Below, one piece after another: positions 1 through 8,738 of a stretch of 64,000 nucleotides of DNA (position 1 is its first letter; each line of letters begins with the position of its first letter). The translations under genes and the position numbers were made by a program. The notes beneath the pieces were generated by a model, which was given only the letters and a program-made list of their open reading frames with translations, had not been told where the DNA came from and did no database searches. This DNA is from an uncultured Paracoccaceae bacterium (lineage in GTDB: Bacteria; Pseudomonadota; Alphaproteobacteria; Rhodobacterales; Rhodobacteraceae), in contig CAKZRP010000067.1 of the NCBI GenBank assembly GCA_937146765.1, forward strand, positions 62,001-126,000, written 5' to 3'.

Positions 1-1
1 G

Positions 2-286
2 TTCGACCAGATGGCGATCCCCGCCGACGCTCCGAACCCTGAAGGCGCGCACAAGTTCCTCGATTTCATCCTGAATGCCGAGAACATGGCGGCCGCGTCC
101 AACTATGTCTACTACGCCAATGGCAACAAGGCCTCGCAGGAGTTCCTGGCCGAGGATGTGATCGGCGATCCGGCGATCTATCCGACCCCGGAAGCGATGG
201 AAAACACCTATATCAAGGATCCCTACCCGCAGAAGGTCCAGCGTGTGGTGACGCGCCTGTGGACCCGCGTGAAATCCGGCACCTGA
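2..286 (+). CDS. ABC transporter substrate-binding protein, C-terminal fragment (polyamine type)
   Basis: Only the last ~94 codons are present; the reading frame is open from the window edge. The fragment (…NPEGAHKFLDFILNAENM…, …YPTPEAMENTYIKDPY…) matches the C-terminal lobe of PotD/PotF-like periplasmic spermidine/putrescine-binding proteins. It stops at TGA 284-286, about 100 bp before an ABC ATPase and two permeases, so it is very probably the binding protein of that importer. The ligand cannot be fixed from the fragment; the neighbouring PuuB-like oxidoreductase favours a polyamine. Confidence 0.85.
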   Translation, partial: FDQMAIPADAPNPEGAHKFLDFILNAENMAAASNYVYYANGNKASQEFLAEDVIGDPAIYPTPEAMENTYIKDPYPQKVQRVVTRLWTRVKSGT

Positions 287-387
287 TCGGATCAGGCTGA
301 CCCAACCGGCAGGGCGCACCCCATGCGCCCTGCTTTCACTCAAAGAAGACGACGGGCAGGCGACGCGCCGCCCGCTTGGGGGCAGAT

Positions 388-1515
388 TTGGCAATACCGG
401 TTTTTGAACCCTGGAACGATCCGCAGGCCAAGCCGCTGATCCAGTTCCGGAACGTGACCAAGCGTTTTGGCGATTTCACTGCAATCGACGATCTGACGAT
501 AGACATATACGAGCGCGAGTTCTTTGCCCTCCTCGGCCCGTCCGGCTGCGGCAAGACCACGATGATGCGCATGCTCGCCGGTTTCGAAAACCCCACCGAG
601 GGCAAGATCTTTCTTGCCGGGCAGGACATCGCCCCGGTGCCGCCGAACAAGCGCGCCGTAAACATGATGTTCCAGTCCTACGCGCTGTTTCCCCATCTCA
701 GCGTCTGGGAAAACATCGCCTTCGGCCTCAAGCGCGAAGGCATGCCGCGCAACGAAATCAACACCCGCGTCGAGGAGATGCTGCGACTGACGCGGCTGGA
801 GAAATTCGCCCGTCGCAAGCCGCACCAGATCTCCGGTGGTCAGCGCCAGCGGGTGGCGCTCGCCCGTAGCCTTGCCAAGGCCCCAAAGCTCTTGCTGCTC
901 GACGAGCCCTTGGGCGCGCTCGACAGGAAGCTGCGCGAGGAAACCCAGTTCGAGCTGATGGACATTCAGGAAAAGACCGGCACCACCTTTGTGATCGTGA
1001 CCCACGATCAGGAAGAGGCGATGACTGTCGCCAGCCGTGTCGCGGTGATGGACAATGGCCGGGTGATGCAGGTTGCCACGCCCGCCGATATCTACGAGGC
1101 GCCAAATTCCGTCTATGTCGCTGATTTCATTGGCGACGTGAACCTGATCGAAGGCCCGGTCACGGCCATTGGCGACGGCACCTATGCGCTCAACTGGCGT
1201 GAGGGAGCGGCACCGCTGACGGCAAAATCGCAGAATACCTTCTCCGACGGGCAGACCGCGCATCTGGCGATCCGCCCCGAGAAGGTGACGATCAGCGCCG
1301 AGAAACCCGAAGGGGTCGCCAATGCGGTGCAGGGCAAGGTGCTCGACATCGCCTATCTCGGCAACCTCTCGACCTATCACGTGGAACTGCCGACCGGCGA
1401 CATCATCAAGGCACAGACCGCCAATACCCGCCGCATCTCCCGCCGCGCCTTCACTTGGGAAGACACCGTCTGGCTGTCCTGGACAGCCACCGGCGGCGTT
1501 CTGCTGGTCGACTGA
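388..1515 (+). CDS. potA: ABC transporter ATP-binding protein, PotA-like (polyamine import)
   Basis: Cytoplasmic ATPase that powers import of the ligand delivered by the upstream binding protein. Visible motifs: Walker A GPSGCGKTT, signature SGGQRQRVALARS, Walker B LLLLDEPLGALD, and switch histidine in VTHDQEEA. About 130 residues follow the ATPase core and correspond to the TOBE domain of PotA/FbpC proteins. The start is uncertain because no in-frame ATG is available. TTG at 388 is preferred because GGGGG lies about 6 bases upstream; TTG at 376 would add four residues. The stop overlaps the potB start by one base (TGATG), which suggests translational coupling. Confidence 0.93.
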   Translation: MAIPVFEPWNDPQAKPLIQFRNVTKRFGDFTAIDDLTIDIYEREFFALLGPSGCGKTTMMRMLAGFENPTEGKIFLAGQDIAPVPPNKRAVNMMFQSYALFPHLSVWENIAFGLKREGMPRNEINTRVEEMLRLTRLEKFARRKPHQISGGQRQRVALARSLAKAPKLLLLDEPLGALDRKLREETQFELMDIQEKTGTTFVIVTHDQEEAMTVASRVAVMDNGRVMQVATPADIYEAPNSVYVADFIGDVNLIEGPVTAIGDGTYALNWREGAAPLTAKSQNTFSDGQTAHLAIRPEKVTISAEKPEGVANAVQGKVLDIAYLGNLSTYHVELPTGDIIKAQTANTRRISRRAFTWEDTVWLSWTATGGVLLVD

Positions 1516-2396
1516 TGCGCCGTCTCCTTCTCATCGCCATTCCCTATGTCTGGCTTGCGGCGCTGTTCCTGGTGCCCTTTGCCATCGTGCTGAAGATCTC
1601 GCTCTCGGATGCGGCCATCGCCATGCCGCCCTACATGCCCCAGTTCGACTGGACAGAGGGCATAGGCGCCTTTCTTGGCGAACTCGATTTCGAGAATTTC
1701 ACCTTCCTGATCGAGGACAGCCTCTACTGGAAGAGCTACCTCAGCAGCCTGCAAATCGCCACGACCTCGATGTTGCTGACCTTGCTGGTCGGCTATCCGA
1801 TCGCCTATGGCATGGCCCGCGCGCCCGAAGAATGGCGCCCGACGCTGATGATGCTGGTGATCCTGCCGTTCTGGACCTCCTTCCTGATCCGCGTTTACGC
1901 CTGGAAGGGGATCCTCGCCAATGAGGGCTTCCTGAACCAGTTCCTGATGTGGACGGGGATCGTGTCTGATCCCTTGCAGATCCTCAACACCACCACCGCC
2001 GTCTATATCGGCATCGTCTATACCTACCTGCCGTTTATGATCCTGCCGATCTATGCCGCGCTCGACCGGATGGACGACAGCCTCATCGAAGCCGCCGAGG
2101 ATCTGGGCTGTTCGCGCATGTCCGCCTTCTGGCTGGTCACCGTACCGCTGTCGAAAAGCGGCATTATCGCGGGTTGCTTCCTCGTCTTCATCCCGGCGAT
2201 GGGCGAGTTTGTGATTCCCTCTCTGCTCGGCGGCTCTGACACGTTGATGATCGGCAAGGTCCTGTGGGAGGAGTTCTTCTCCAACCGCGACTGGCCGGTT
2301 GCCTCGGCGGTGGCGGTGATCCTGCTCATGATCCTCGTGGTGCCCATCGTGCTGTTCCAGCGCAACCAGCAAAAGGAACAGGAGGCAGATCAATGA
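1515..2396 (+). CDS. potB: ABC transporter permease, PotB-like
   Basis: Inner-membrane subunit of 293 aa, with about six hydrophobic segments and a leading one beginning LLLIAIPYVWLAALFLVPF. The cytoplasmic coupling loop (EAAEDLGCS…W) is the EAA motif that docks on the PotA-like ATPase. It begins on the last base of potA and ends in an ATGA overlap with potC, so the three proteins are probably made in fixed ratio from one mRNA. Type I importer permease of the spermidine/putrescine family. Substrate is inferred from family and context only. Confidence 0.92.
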   Translation: MRRLLLIAIPYVWLAALFLVPFAIVLKISLSDAAIAMPPYMPQFDWTEGIGAFLGELDFENFTFLIEDSLYWKSYLSSLQIATTSMLLTLLVGYPIAYGMARAPEEWRPTLMMLVILPFWTSFLIRVYAWKGILANEGFLNQFLMWTGIVSDPLQILNTTTAVYIGIVYTYLPFMILPIYAALDRMDDSLIEAAEDLGCSRMSAFWLVTVPLSKSGIIAGCFLVFIPAMGEFVIPSLLGGSDTLMIGKVLWEEFFSNRDWPVASAVAVILLMILVVPIVLFQRNQQKEQEADQ

Positions 2397-3211
2397 AACG
2401 CCTGAGCGCCTTCAACGTGGTCTCGCTGACCCTCGGCTTTGCCTTCCTCTATATCCCGATGCTGATCCTGATCCTGTTCTCGTTCAACGAGGGCAAGCTG
2501 GTCACCGTCTGGGCAGGCTTTTCGACCAAATGGTACGGAGAGCTGATGCAAAACGACGCCATGCTGCAAGCGGCCTGGGTCACGATCAAGGTCGCGGTCT
2601 TCTCCTCCACCATCGCCACGGTGCTTGGGACCATGGCGGCCTATGTGCTGGTGCGCGGCGGCCGTTTCATGGGCCGAACGCTGTTCTCCGGCATGATCTA
2701 TGCGCCGCTGGTGATGCCCGAGGTGATCACCGGCCTGTCGCTTCTGCTCTTGTTCATCGGCATCGGGCTGGATCGCGGGGTTCTGACCATTGTGCTCGCC
2801 CATACCACCTTCTCCATGTGCTATGTTTCGGTTGTGGTCTCCTCGCGGCTGGCGACCTTCGACCACTCGCTCGAAGAAGCGGCGCTGGACCTCGGCTGCT
2901 CCCCGGCAGAGGCCTTCCGGCTGGTGACCCTGCCCATCATCGCGCCCGCGGTGGTCTCGGGCTGGCTCCTGGCCTTCACCCTGTCGCTGGACGATCTGGT
3001 GATCGCCTCCTTCAACACGGGCCCGGCCGCCACCACCCTGCCGATCAAGATCTTTTCGGCGGTGCGCCTTGGGGTCAGCCCTGAGATCAACGCGCTCTCC
3101 ACCATCATGATCGGCATCGTGACGGTGGGTGTCATCAGCGCCTCCCTGATCAGCAAACAGGCGCTGGTGAAACAGCGGCGCGAAGAGCAGGAGGCGGTGC
3201 GCAGCGCATGA
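2393..3211 (+). CDS. potC: ABC transporter permease, PotC-like
   Basis: Second membrane subunit of the importer, 272 aa, with about six transmembrane segments and its own EAA loop (LEEAALDLGCSPAEAF). It starts in the ATGA overlap with potB and ends in an ATGA overlap with the FAD oxidoreductase, so transporter and enzyme are translationally coupled. PotB/PotC pairs form the heterodimeric channel in this family. This coupling is the main argument that the imported compound is the substrate of the next gene product. Confidence 0.92.
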   Translation: MKRLSAFNVVSLTLGFAFLYIPMLILILFSFNEGKLVTVWAGFSTKWYGELMQNDAMLQAAWVTIKVAVFSSTIATVLGTMAAYVLVRGGRFMGRTLFSGMIYAPLVMPEVITGLSLLLLFIGIGLDRGVLTIVLAHTTFSMCYVSVVVSSRLATFDHSLEEAALDLGCSPAEAFRLVTLPIIAPAVVSGWLLAFTLSLDDLVIASFNTGPAATTLPIKIFSAVRLGVSPEINALSTIMIGIVTVGVISASLISKQALVKQRREEQEAVRSA

Positions 3212-4518
3212 CGCGCCAGCGGATCTTTGCGGACTACGCCTATGGGACCGGGCCAAGGGCGGGCTGCTGGTGGGACGAGACCGTTGCAGCCCCCCATTGG
3301 CCCGTTCTCGACGGGACGCACCGGGTGGATGTGGCGGTGATTGGCGGTGGTTTCACCGGCGTTTCCACCGCGTTGCACCTGGCGGAAGCCGGGCTGGAGG
3401 TTGGCCTCGTCGAGGCCGAAAGCCCCGGCTGGGGGGCTTCGGGGCGCAATGGTGGCTTCTGTTGTCTCGGCGGCGCCAAACTTGGAACCGCGGCGATGGC
3501 ACGCGTCTTCGGGTCCCGCGAAACCCAGACCTATCGCGCGGGCGAGGAGGAAGCCGTCCATCTGGTGGATCGTCTGATCGCCCGCCACCGAATCGAGACC
3601 GACAGGCACTCTGTCGGCGAGACAGTGATGGCCCATAGCCGCAAGGCACGACTCAGCCTGCAGCGCGAGGCCGAAACCGAAGGCGGTGTTTTCATCGACG
3701 GGCCCGAGCTGACTGACCATGGGATCAACGGCCAGTTCCATGCAGCGCTGACAACGCCGATCGGTTTCGCCCTCAATCCGCGCAAGTATCTCTTCGGGCT
3801 CGCCGCAGCCGCGCAAGCGGCGGGAGCCACGCTTTATCAGCGCAGCCCGGCTCAGAGCGTGATCCAGGACGAGACTGGCTGGCATCTTGTCACCCCAACC
3901 GGGCGCCTCTCCGCCGACCGGCTGGTGATCGCCACCAACGGCTATTCCAGCGAAAACATCCCCGCCTGGCTCGCCGGGCGTTACATGCCCGCGCAATCGA
4001 CGGTGATGGTCACCCGCCCGATCACGGCGGCGGAACAGGCGGCGCAAGGCTGGTCCAGCGCCCAGATGGCCTATGATACCCGCCACATGCTGCATTACTT
4101 CCGCCTGATGCCGGATGGGCGATTCCTGTTCGGAATGCGGGGCGGCCTCACCGCTTCCCCGCAGGCAGAGGCCCGGATTCGCGCCCTGCTGCGCCGTCAC
4201 TTCGAGGACCTGTTCCCCGCCTGGCGTGATGTGGAAGCCACGCACATGTGGTCCGGCATGGTCTGCCTCTCGCGCAACCTCGTGCCTTTTGTGGGCGCGG
4301 TTCCCGAACATCCCGGTCTGTTCGCCGGGTTGTGCTACCATGGCAACGGGGTGGCGATGGGCAGCTATGCGGGCGCCTTGCTCGCCGAACTGGTGCAAGG
4401 CAGGACGCCCGACGCGCCCTACTCCAGGGTCATGCAGAGCCTGCCCAAATTTCCGCTTGGACGGGCCCGCCGCCTGTTGATGCCACCCGCCTATGCGCTC
4501 CTCGGCTTGATGGACTGA
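3208..4518 (+). CDS. FAD-dependent amine oxidoreductase, PuuB/DadA family
   Basis: Cytoplasmic flavoprotein of 436 aa. A Rossmann FAD site (VAVIGGGFTGVSTALHLAEAG) starts near residue 36, after an N-terminal stretch containing CWWDET, as in gamma-glutamylputrescine oxidase (PuuB) relatives. GRNGGF and a C-terminal GLCYHGNGVAMGSYAG segment match the DAO fold of PuuB-like enzymes. Translational coupling to a polyamine-type importer supports oxidative polyamine catabolism. No puuA, puuC or puuD is visible here, so a sarcosine- or glycine-oxidase-like role cannot be excluded. The 3' end overlaps the convergent kinase gene by 28 bp. Confidence 0.85.
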   Translation: MTRQRIFADYAYGTGPRAGCWWDETVAAPHWPVLDGTHRVDVAVIGGGFTGVSTALHLAEAGLEVGLVEAESPGWGASGRNGGFCCLGGAKLGTAAMARVFGSRETQTYRAGEEEAVHLVDRLIARHRIETDRHSVGETVMAHSRKARLSLQREAETEGGVFIDGPELTDHGINGQFHAALTTPIGFALNPRKYLFGLAAAAQAAGATLYQRSPAQSVIQDETGWHLVTPTGRLSADRLVIATNGYSSENIPAWLAGRYMPAQSTVMVTRPITAAEQAAQGWSSAQMAYDTRHMLHYFRLMPDGRFLFGMRGGLTASPQAEARIRALLRRHFEDLFPAWRDVEATHMWSGMVCLSRNLVPFVGAVPEHPGLFAGLCYHGNGVAMGSYAGALLAELVQGRTPDAPYSRVMQSLPKFPLGRARRLLMPPAYALLGLMD

Positions 4519-5324
4519 AGCGCAGCCAGTTCCAGATCCCGCGCTGCCTCGTCGCCGCGCCACTCGCAATAGGCGGCCATGCGCCAATGATACCAGGGGC
4601 GCAGCGCGAAATAACGCGCCACCACCCGTCGGTCGGGATAGGCTGCGGTGAACTGTGCCTCCTCAGCCGGATCCAGAGTGCGCCCGCGATACAGAAGCTG
4701 CATGGCCGGCGACAGGAACAGCGCCAGATCCTCCGCCGGATCACCAAGTTGCGGGCATTGCCAATCGATCAAAGCCAGGGTGCCGTCATGGGCCATCAGG
4801 TTGCCCGGTACGGGATCGCCGTGAATAAGGACGGTCTGCGCGCAGGGCGGCACCACCCCCTGCGGGCGTCTGTTGAGCAGTCCTTTCGCACCGCGGCACC
4901 CAGCCAGAATCGCCAGGGTCTGCGCCTCCAGCGCCCGGGAGCCGTTCACCCCTTCGGGCAGATTCGCAAAGCCGACCTGGTCGTGCAGGATCCCCAATAG
5001 CCTGGCGACATGCCCGGTGTCCCTCGTCCAGGGCGTCCCGCGCAGATGGGTGTAGATCAGCCAATCGCGCTTCTGCCAGCTTCCATGCGCCAGGTAACGC
5101 GGCACCATGCCGGTGCCGTCCAGAGCCTGCAGGGCCTGACGCTCGCGGATCGGGTCATTGGCGAAAAGCGGATTGCCGCCATCGGACCGGTAGAGTTTCA
5201 CCACCACCTCGCCCGCCCGCCAGACCTGATTGCTGCGCCCCCCGGTCAGGGGGACGGGGTCTGAAAGCAACCAGCCCTGCTCTGCCAGGTGGCGGAACAG
5301 GGCTGGTGAGTCATCTGTCGTCAT
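4491..5324 (-). CDS. APH/choline-kinase-fold small-molecule phosphotransferase
   Basis: A 277-aa protein of the aminoglycoside/choline/thiamine kinase fold. Visible elements are an ATP-site lysine region (VVVKLYRSDGG), the catalytic loop HGDPVPGN (Asp base and Asn metal ligand) and the metal-binding LIDWQ motif followed by GDPAEDLALFL. It is convergent with the oxidoreductase gene and shares 28 bp with it. The substrate is not determinable; choline, thiamine or an amino alcohol are typical. The Asp/Asn residues look intact, so activity is expected. Confidence 0.75.
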   Translation of the reverse strand: MTTDDSPALFRHLAEQGWLLSDPVPLTGGRSNQVWRAGEVVVKLYRSDGGNPLFANDPIRERQALQALDGTGMVPRYLAHGSWQKRDWLIYTHLRGTPWTRDTGHVARLLGILHDQVGFANLPEGVNGSRALEAQTLAILAGCRGAKGLLNRRPQGVVPPCAQTVLIHGDPVPGNLMAHDGTLALIDWQCPQLGDPAEDLALFLSPAMQLLYRGRTLDPAEEAQFTAAYPDRRVVARYFALRPWYHWRMAAYCEWRGDEAARDLELAALQSIKPRSA

Positions 5325-5398
5325 TTCCGTCAGAGCAGCGCACCGGGACCGGACCGCCGCCTCTCCCCGGCGATCATGGGGATCAGGTCAAGCGCGCG

Positions 5399-6079
5399 TC
5401 AGGAACTTTCGGAATTGCGCAGCGCCGTGACCGAGGTTGCAAGGATGGCGGTTCCGCTTTCGAGGATCAAGGCCACTTCGCCTTCAACATTCTGGGTTTC
5501 TTTCACCCGACCATAGACTTCCGCCACTTCCGCGAGGACCTTCTCATCCTTGGAATAGCTTTCGATCACAAAGGTATAGCTTCCTTTCGGCAGGGCATTG
5601 CCTTCCCCGTCGGTACCGTCCCATTCATAGGGTTCGGCCGAAACCGGCAGCTCGATCGTGCCCACCTTGGCATCGGTCTTGTCATAGATGACCATTTGAA
5701 CCTTATCGGCCACAGCCGCCGGGTTCGGAGCAACGGTAACCGGGGTGCTGCCATCGAAATAGGCCGCCGCCTGGGCCCGCACTTCCTTGCCAACCCAGCC
5801 GGTCAGTTGGGACATGTTGGTGAGCGCCAGTTGCGACAACATGCTGGCCAGGGTGTCATTGGTGAGAACCTGCTGTTCCACCGAGGAGAACTGTGCCAGC
5901 TGCGCCGTGTAATCCGAGGAATCCATCGGTTCCAGCGGATCCTGATACTTGGCTTGGGTCGTCATCAGGCGCAGGAAGGTCTCGAAATCCGAGGTCAGAG
6001 CCGAGGTCGCGGTCTGTGTCGCGGACGAACTGCTGCCGGTCAGTGCCGAGTTGCTGTAGTTTGTTACTGCTGTGGTCAT
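5399..6079 (-). CDS. flgD: Flagellar hook cap protein FlgD
   Basis: FlgD is the scaffold at the tip of the growing hook and directs FlgE assembly. The 226-aa protein has the conserved N-terminal segment DFETFLRLMTTQAKYQDPLEPMDS followed by FSSVEQQVLTNDTL; the centre and C-terminus contain the FlgD Ig-like region (WDGTDGEGNALPKGSYTF). It starts 4 bp after fliK and is read with it leftwards, matching their linked roles in hook growth. No clear terminator was seen before the kinase gene. The hook gene flgE itself is not in the window. Confidence 0.93.
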   Translation of the reverse strand: MTTAVTNYSNSALTGSSSSATQTATSALTSDFETFLRLMTTQAKYQDPLEPMDSSDYTAQLAQFSSVEQQVLTNDTLASMLSQLALTNMSQLTGWVGKEVRAQAAAYFDGSTPVTVAPNPAAVADKVQMVIYDKTDAKVGTIELPVSAEPYEWDGTDGEGNALPKGSYTFVIESYSKDEKVLAEVAEVYGRVKETQNVEGEVALILESGTAILATSVTALRNSESS

Positions 6080-6083
6080 GCTC

Positions 6084-7742
6084 TCAGATCCTCATATCCA
6101 GCCCATCGGCTGCGACGTTCAATTGTTGGACTAGCGGCAGGCTGGAGTCCGCCTCATCGGCGGCCTCTCCGGAACCAGACAGGGATTTGCCGCCCTGTTG
6201 CCCGGTGTCAGTGGAGGACTGGCCTTGCTGGCCCTCCGACCCGAAGCGGAAGTTGATATCGGTGAACCCCATCTGGCGGAATTCCCGGGCCAGATCCTGA
6301 ATGTTGCGGCGCATCAGGTCCTCGGTTTCGGCCCGCTCCGCCTGGATGACCACGGTCACCCCGGTTTCGGTGGTGCTGATCCGCATACTGACCTGTCCGA
6401 GTTCACGCGGGTTGAGTGAGATATCCACATTGCGTTTGCCCTGCGTTGCCACCGCTTCGGCCAATTGCTGGGCCACAAGGCGCGGGGTTTCCGCCCGGAA
6501 GCTGGCGGCACCGGAGCGGACAGAGGCCTCGGCCAGCAATTGCGGCAAGGCAAAATTCTCCGTTCCGCGCTGGAACATCCCCTCTTCACTCGACGTGCCG
6601 ACATCGCTTGCGCCAAAGACGGATGTGACCACCGCGGAGGCGGAGGTCAGCACGGTCCCGGTGGCCGCTGCCTGCGAGGTTCCCGTGCCGGAGCCCGCGG
6701 TCGCGGTATTGCGCAGATCCCCGAGACCCGGCTGACGCGCAACCTGAGCCTGCGTCGCCCCCGTGGGTGGGAGAGAAACAGGTGCACCAGGGCTGTCCTG
6801 ACGGGTCATCCGCTCGACCGCGAGATCCCCCTCTGCCTTGGCCATCAAGGAACCAGAGGGATCGGCGGACTGTTTTCCGGTCTCTGCAACCGTCGTTCCT
6901 GACGGGCCCGGCGTCAGCGCGGTCTGGCGTTGCAGGACGCGATGGGCCTCCAACATGCTTGACGTGCTGCTGCGCATGAGCTGGTCAATCTGGGCCCCGT
7001 CGCGCGCCCGGGCCATGGAGGTCTCCTCCGGCTCCCCCCCCTCCAAGGTGAGCTCCCCCTCCGGTGCGGCCGCGTCCTCATGTCCCGCGATGGGATCGGA
7101 CGAACCACTTGTCGCCAGGGACTGGGGTCCACCAAGGGCGGCGCCTTTGGCGTCGGCGGCTTGACCGCGCGGTCCGGCAGCGGAGAGAAGGCTCTCTGTC
7201 GTCGGCTCTGGCGATGATCGAGTGACCGGAGGCTGCTCAGTCGCGGAGGGAGCCACGACGTCGGACGGCCTCCCGGACGCCTGCTCCAAAACCTCCTGCT
7301 CCAGAGTGTCCTCTACCGAAAGCTCCTGGTCCAGGTCCTCGGCGGCCGTCGTAACTTCCGCCGGATCCGTGCCTGCCACGCCAAGGGTTTGAACAGGGGT
7401 CTTAGTCGAAACCTCCGCGCCGGCGGTCGCAACGTCAGCCCAGAGCATCTCCTCTTCAGTGCCCTCTTGCGGCTCTGCTTCAAGCCTCGGATCAGCCTGC
7501 TGGTCCTCGACTGGGGCAGCCGGTACCGGTTGACCCTCCTTGCTTTGGGCTTCGGATCGATCCGTTGCCGCGCCTACGGGCTCGCTTGCGGGCTCGTTTG
7601 GCATTTTCGGATTTGGGTCATCCGCCCGTTTCTGCATCACCGACTCAAACGAGTCGCCAGTCCGCCGGGAGGGTGCGGAACGTTGGGACGACTCGGATGA
7701 CGTGCTGCCAACCGCTTGAGTCGAAAGGAGGTTCGTAATCAT
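6084..7742 (-). CDS. fliK: Flagellar hook-length control protein FliK
   Basis: A 552-aa exported ruler that measures hook length and switches export specificity through FlhB. The C-terminal Flg_hook domain (about residues 400-510) is recognisable by VDISLNPRELGQVSMRI and ENFALPQLLAEASV. The remaining ~390 residues are low complexity, rich in E, A, S, T, P and Q, as expected for the extended ruler segment. It is the first gene of a leftward fliK-flgD unit divergent from the flgJ/flgN-type pair. Only the C-terminal domain supports the name, but flgD adjacency makes it firm. Confidence 0.9.
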   Translation of the reverse strand: MITNLLSTQAVGSTSSESSQRSAPSRRTGDSFESVMQKRADDPNPKMPNEPASEPVGAATDRSEAQSKEGQPVPAAPVEDQQADPRLEAEPQEGTEEEMLWADVATAGAEVSTKTPVQTLGVAGTDPAEVTTAAEDLDQELSVEDTLEQEVLEQASGRPSDVVAPSATEQPPVTRSSPEPTTESLLSAAGPRGQAADAKGAALGGPQSLATSGSSDPIAGHEDAAAPEGELTLEGGEPEETSMARARDGAQIDQLMRSSTSSMLEAHRVLQRQTALTPGPSGTTVAETGKQSADPSGSLMAKAEGDLAVERMTRQDSPGAPVSLPPTGATQAQVARQPGLGDLRNTATAGSGTGTSQAAATGTVLTSASAVVTSVFGASDVGTSSEEGMFQRGTENFALPQLLAEASVRSGAASFRAETPRLVAQQLAEAVATQGKRNVDISLNPRELGQVSMRISTTETGVTVVIQAERAETEDLMRRNIQDLAREFRQMGFTDINFRFGSEGQQGQSSTDTGQQGGKSLSGSGEAADEADSSLPLVQQLNVAADGLDMRI

Positions 7743-7802
7743 AGGCCACCGGATGTTCTATCTCGTGTGACCTTGGAATACAGCAAATCAGTTACGGCAT
7801 TT

Positions 7803-7817
7803 TTAACCGGTTTTTGC
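7803..7817 (+). promoter_or_regulatory. CtrA-like motif between fliK and the flgJ-type gene
   Basis: TTAA (7803-7806), seven bases, then TTGC (7814-7817). The alphaproteobacterial CtrA consensus is TTAA-N7-TTAA, so this matches six of eight fixed bases. It lies in the 126-bp divergent gap between fliK and the rod-binding gene. It is weak alone but recurs in the other two divergent flagellar gaps. Confidence 0.35.
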
Positions 7818-7868
7818 GCAAAGTGGAAAAATCGAAGAACTCGATCTGATACAAGGACTGAGGCAAGA

Positions 7869-8159
7869 ATGCCCGTATCTCATGTTTCGCCGCCCGCGGG
7901 GGCGGCCCCGTTGCAGCAGGCTTCCGACAAGAAGGATGCCGCGCTGCGCCAGGCTGCGATTGATCTCGAAGCCTCCTTTCTTTCCGAAATGCTGAAAGCG
8001 GCCGGCCTCGGCAAAGCGCCCGAAGCCTTTGGCGGTGGCGCCGGCGAAGACCAGTTCGCCGGGCTTCTCGTCAATGAGCAGGCTCGCGCCATGGCCGAAT
8101 CCGGCGGCATCGGTCTCGCCGAATCAATCTACAACTCACTGAAGGATTCATCGAAATGA
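7869..8159 (+). CDS. Rod-binding protein, FlgJ N-terminal-domain type
   Basis: A 96-aa protein consisting only of the rod-binding domain of FlgJ: LEASFLSEMLKAAGLGK, then FGGGAGEDQFAGLLVNEQARAMAESGGIGLAESIY. Long FlgJ proteins of gammaproteobacteria add a muramidase domain, which is absent here, as is usual in alphaproteobacteria. Start ATG 7869 is preceded by AGGCAAG. The stop overlaps the next start (ATGA), pairing it with the FlgN-like gene. Likely role: periplasmic chaperone or cap for rod assembly; a separate enzyme must open the cell wall. Confidence 0.82.
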   Translation: MPVSHVSPPAGAAPLQQASDKKDAALRQAAIDLEASFLSEMLKAAGLGKAPEAFGGGAGEDQFAGLLVNEQARAMAESGGIGLAESIYNSLKDSSK

Positions 8160-8524
8160 CTCTCCTGACCGACCAGAGCCCGCAAGCGCTCATCGATCAA
8201 CTTGATTCCCTGCTGGAAGAAGAGCGCGCCGCGCTGACCAAGGGGGAGCTGAACAAGCTTGAAGCCATCCTGGAGCGCAAGGAAGCACTGTTTGACAAGC
8301 TCAACAGCTATTCCGATCTCGAAGCCGAAGCCCTGGAGACAGTTCAAGGCAAAGTGTCCCGAAATCAGGCCCTGCTCGGCAGCGCCATGCAGGGGATCAA
8401 GGCCGTCGCCAACCGGATGGCCGAATTGCGCAAGGTACGCAAGGGCCTCGAGGTCTATGACCGCGCCGGTCGCCGCACCAGTTTCACCACCAAGGGCAGC
8501 GTAAAGCTGGAGAAGCGCGCCTAA
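8156..8524 (+). CDS. FlgN-like flagellar export chaperone
   Basis: A 122-aa, largely helical, charged protein (LIDQLDSLLEEERAALTKGELNKLEAI…) with the heptad pattern of the FlgN family, which chaperones hook-filament junction proteins FlgK and FlgL and delivers them to the export gate. It is translationally coupled to the FlgJ-type gene and followed by the 214-bp flagellin leader. Family assignment rests on length, helical pattern and context; flgK and flgL are not in the window. Confidence 0.7.
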   Translation: MTLLTDQSPQALIDQLDSLLEEERAALTKGELNKLEAILERKEALFDKLNSYSDLEAEALETVQGKVSRNQALLGSAMQGIKAVANRMAELRKVRKGLEVYDRAGRRTSFTTKGSVKLEKRA

Positions 8525-8582
8525 GCCTCCGGAGTTGGAGACAATTTTAAAAATGCAAATTGCGCCTTTAGCACTCTCTTAG

Positions 8583-8642
8583 CACCTGTCGGGCCAATGT
8601 CACCTTGCATCTCAGACGAGGTGGCGCGGAAGCCGACAGGTG
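8583..8642 (+). promoter_or_regulatory. Long stem-loop in the flagellin 5' leader
   Basis: CACCTGTCGG (8583-8592) is the perfect reverse complement of CCGACAGGTG (8633-8642). The enclosed 40 bases contain a nested CACCT…AGGTG pair. A third hairpin, AGCTCC/GGAGCT (8670-8675, 8682-8687), follows. The flagellin ribosome site AAGGAA (8725-8730) is 8 bases before ATG 8739. No T-run follows the stem, so it is not a terminator. In Caulobacter, FlbT acts on the flagellin leader; flbT is encoded just downstream here. Confidence 0.5.
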
Positions 8643-8738
8643 AAGCACGGTCAGAAAGACGACAGAGAGAGCTCCGGGAGCGGAGCTGGGAAAACCAAAT
8701 CTGGGGTTAAACTGCCCCGACACAAAGGAACTCATGCT

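Noticed and set aside
8583..8642. Terminator of the flgJ/flgN-type unit
   Set aside because: Loop of 40 bases and no following T-run; better explained as a flagellin leader structure.
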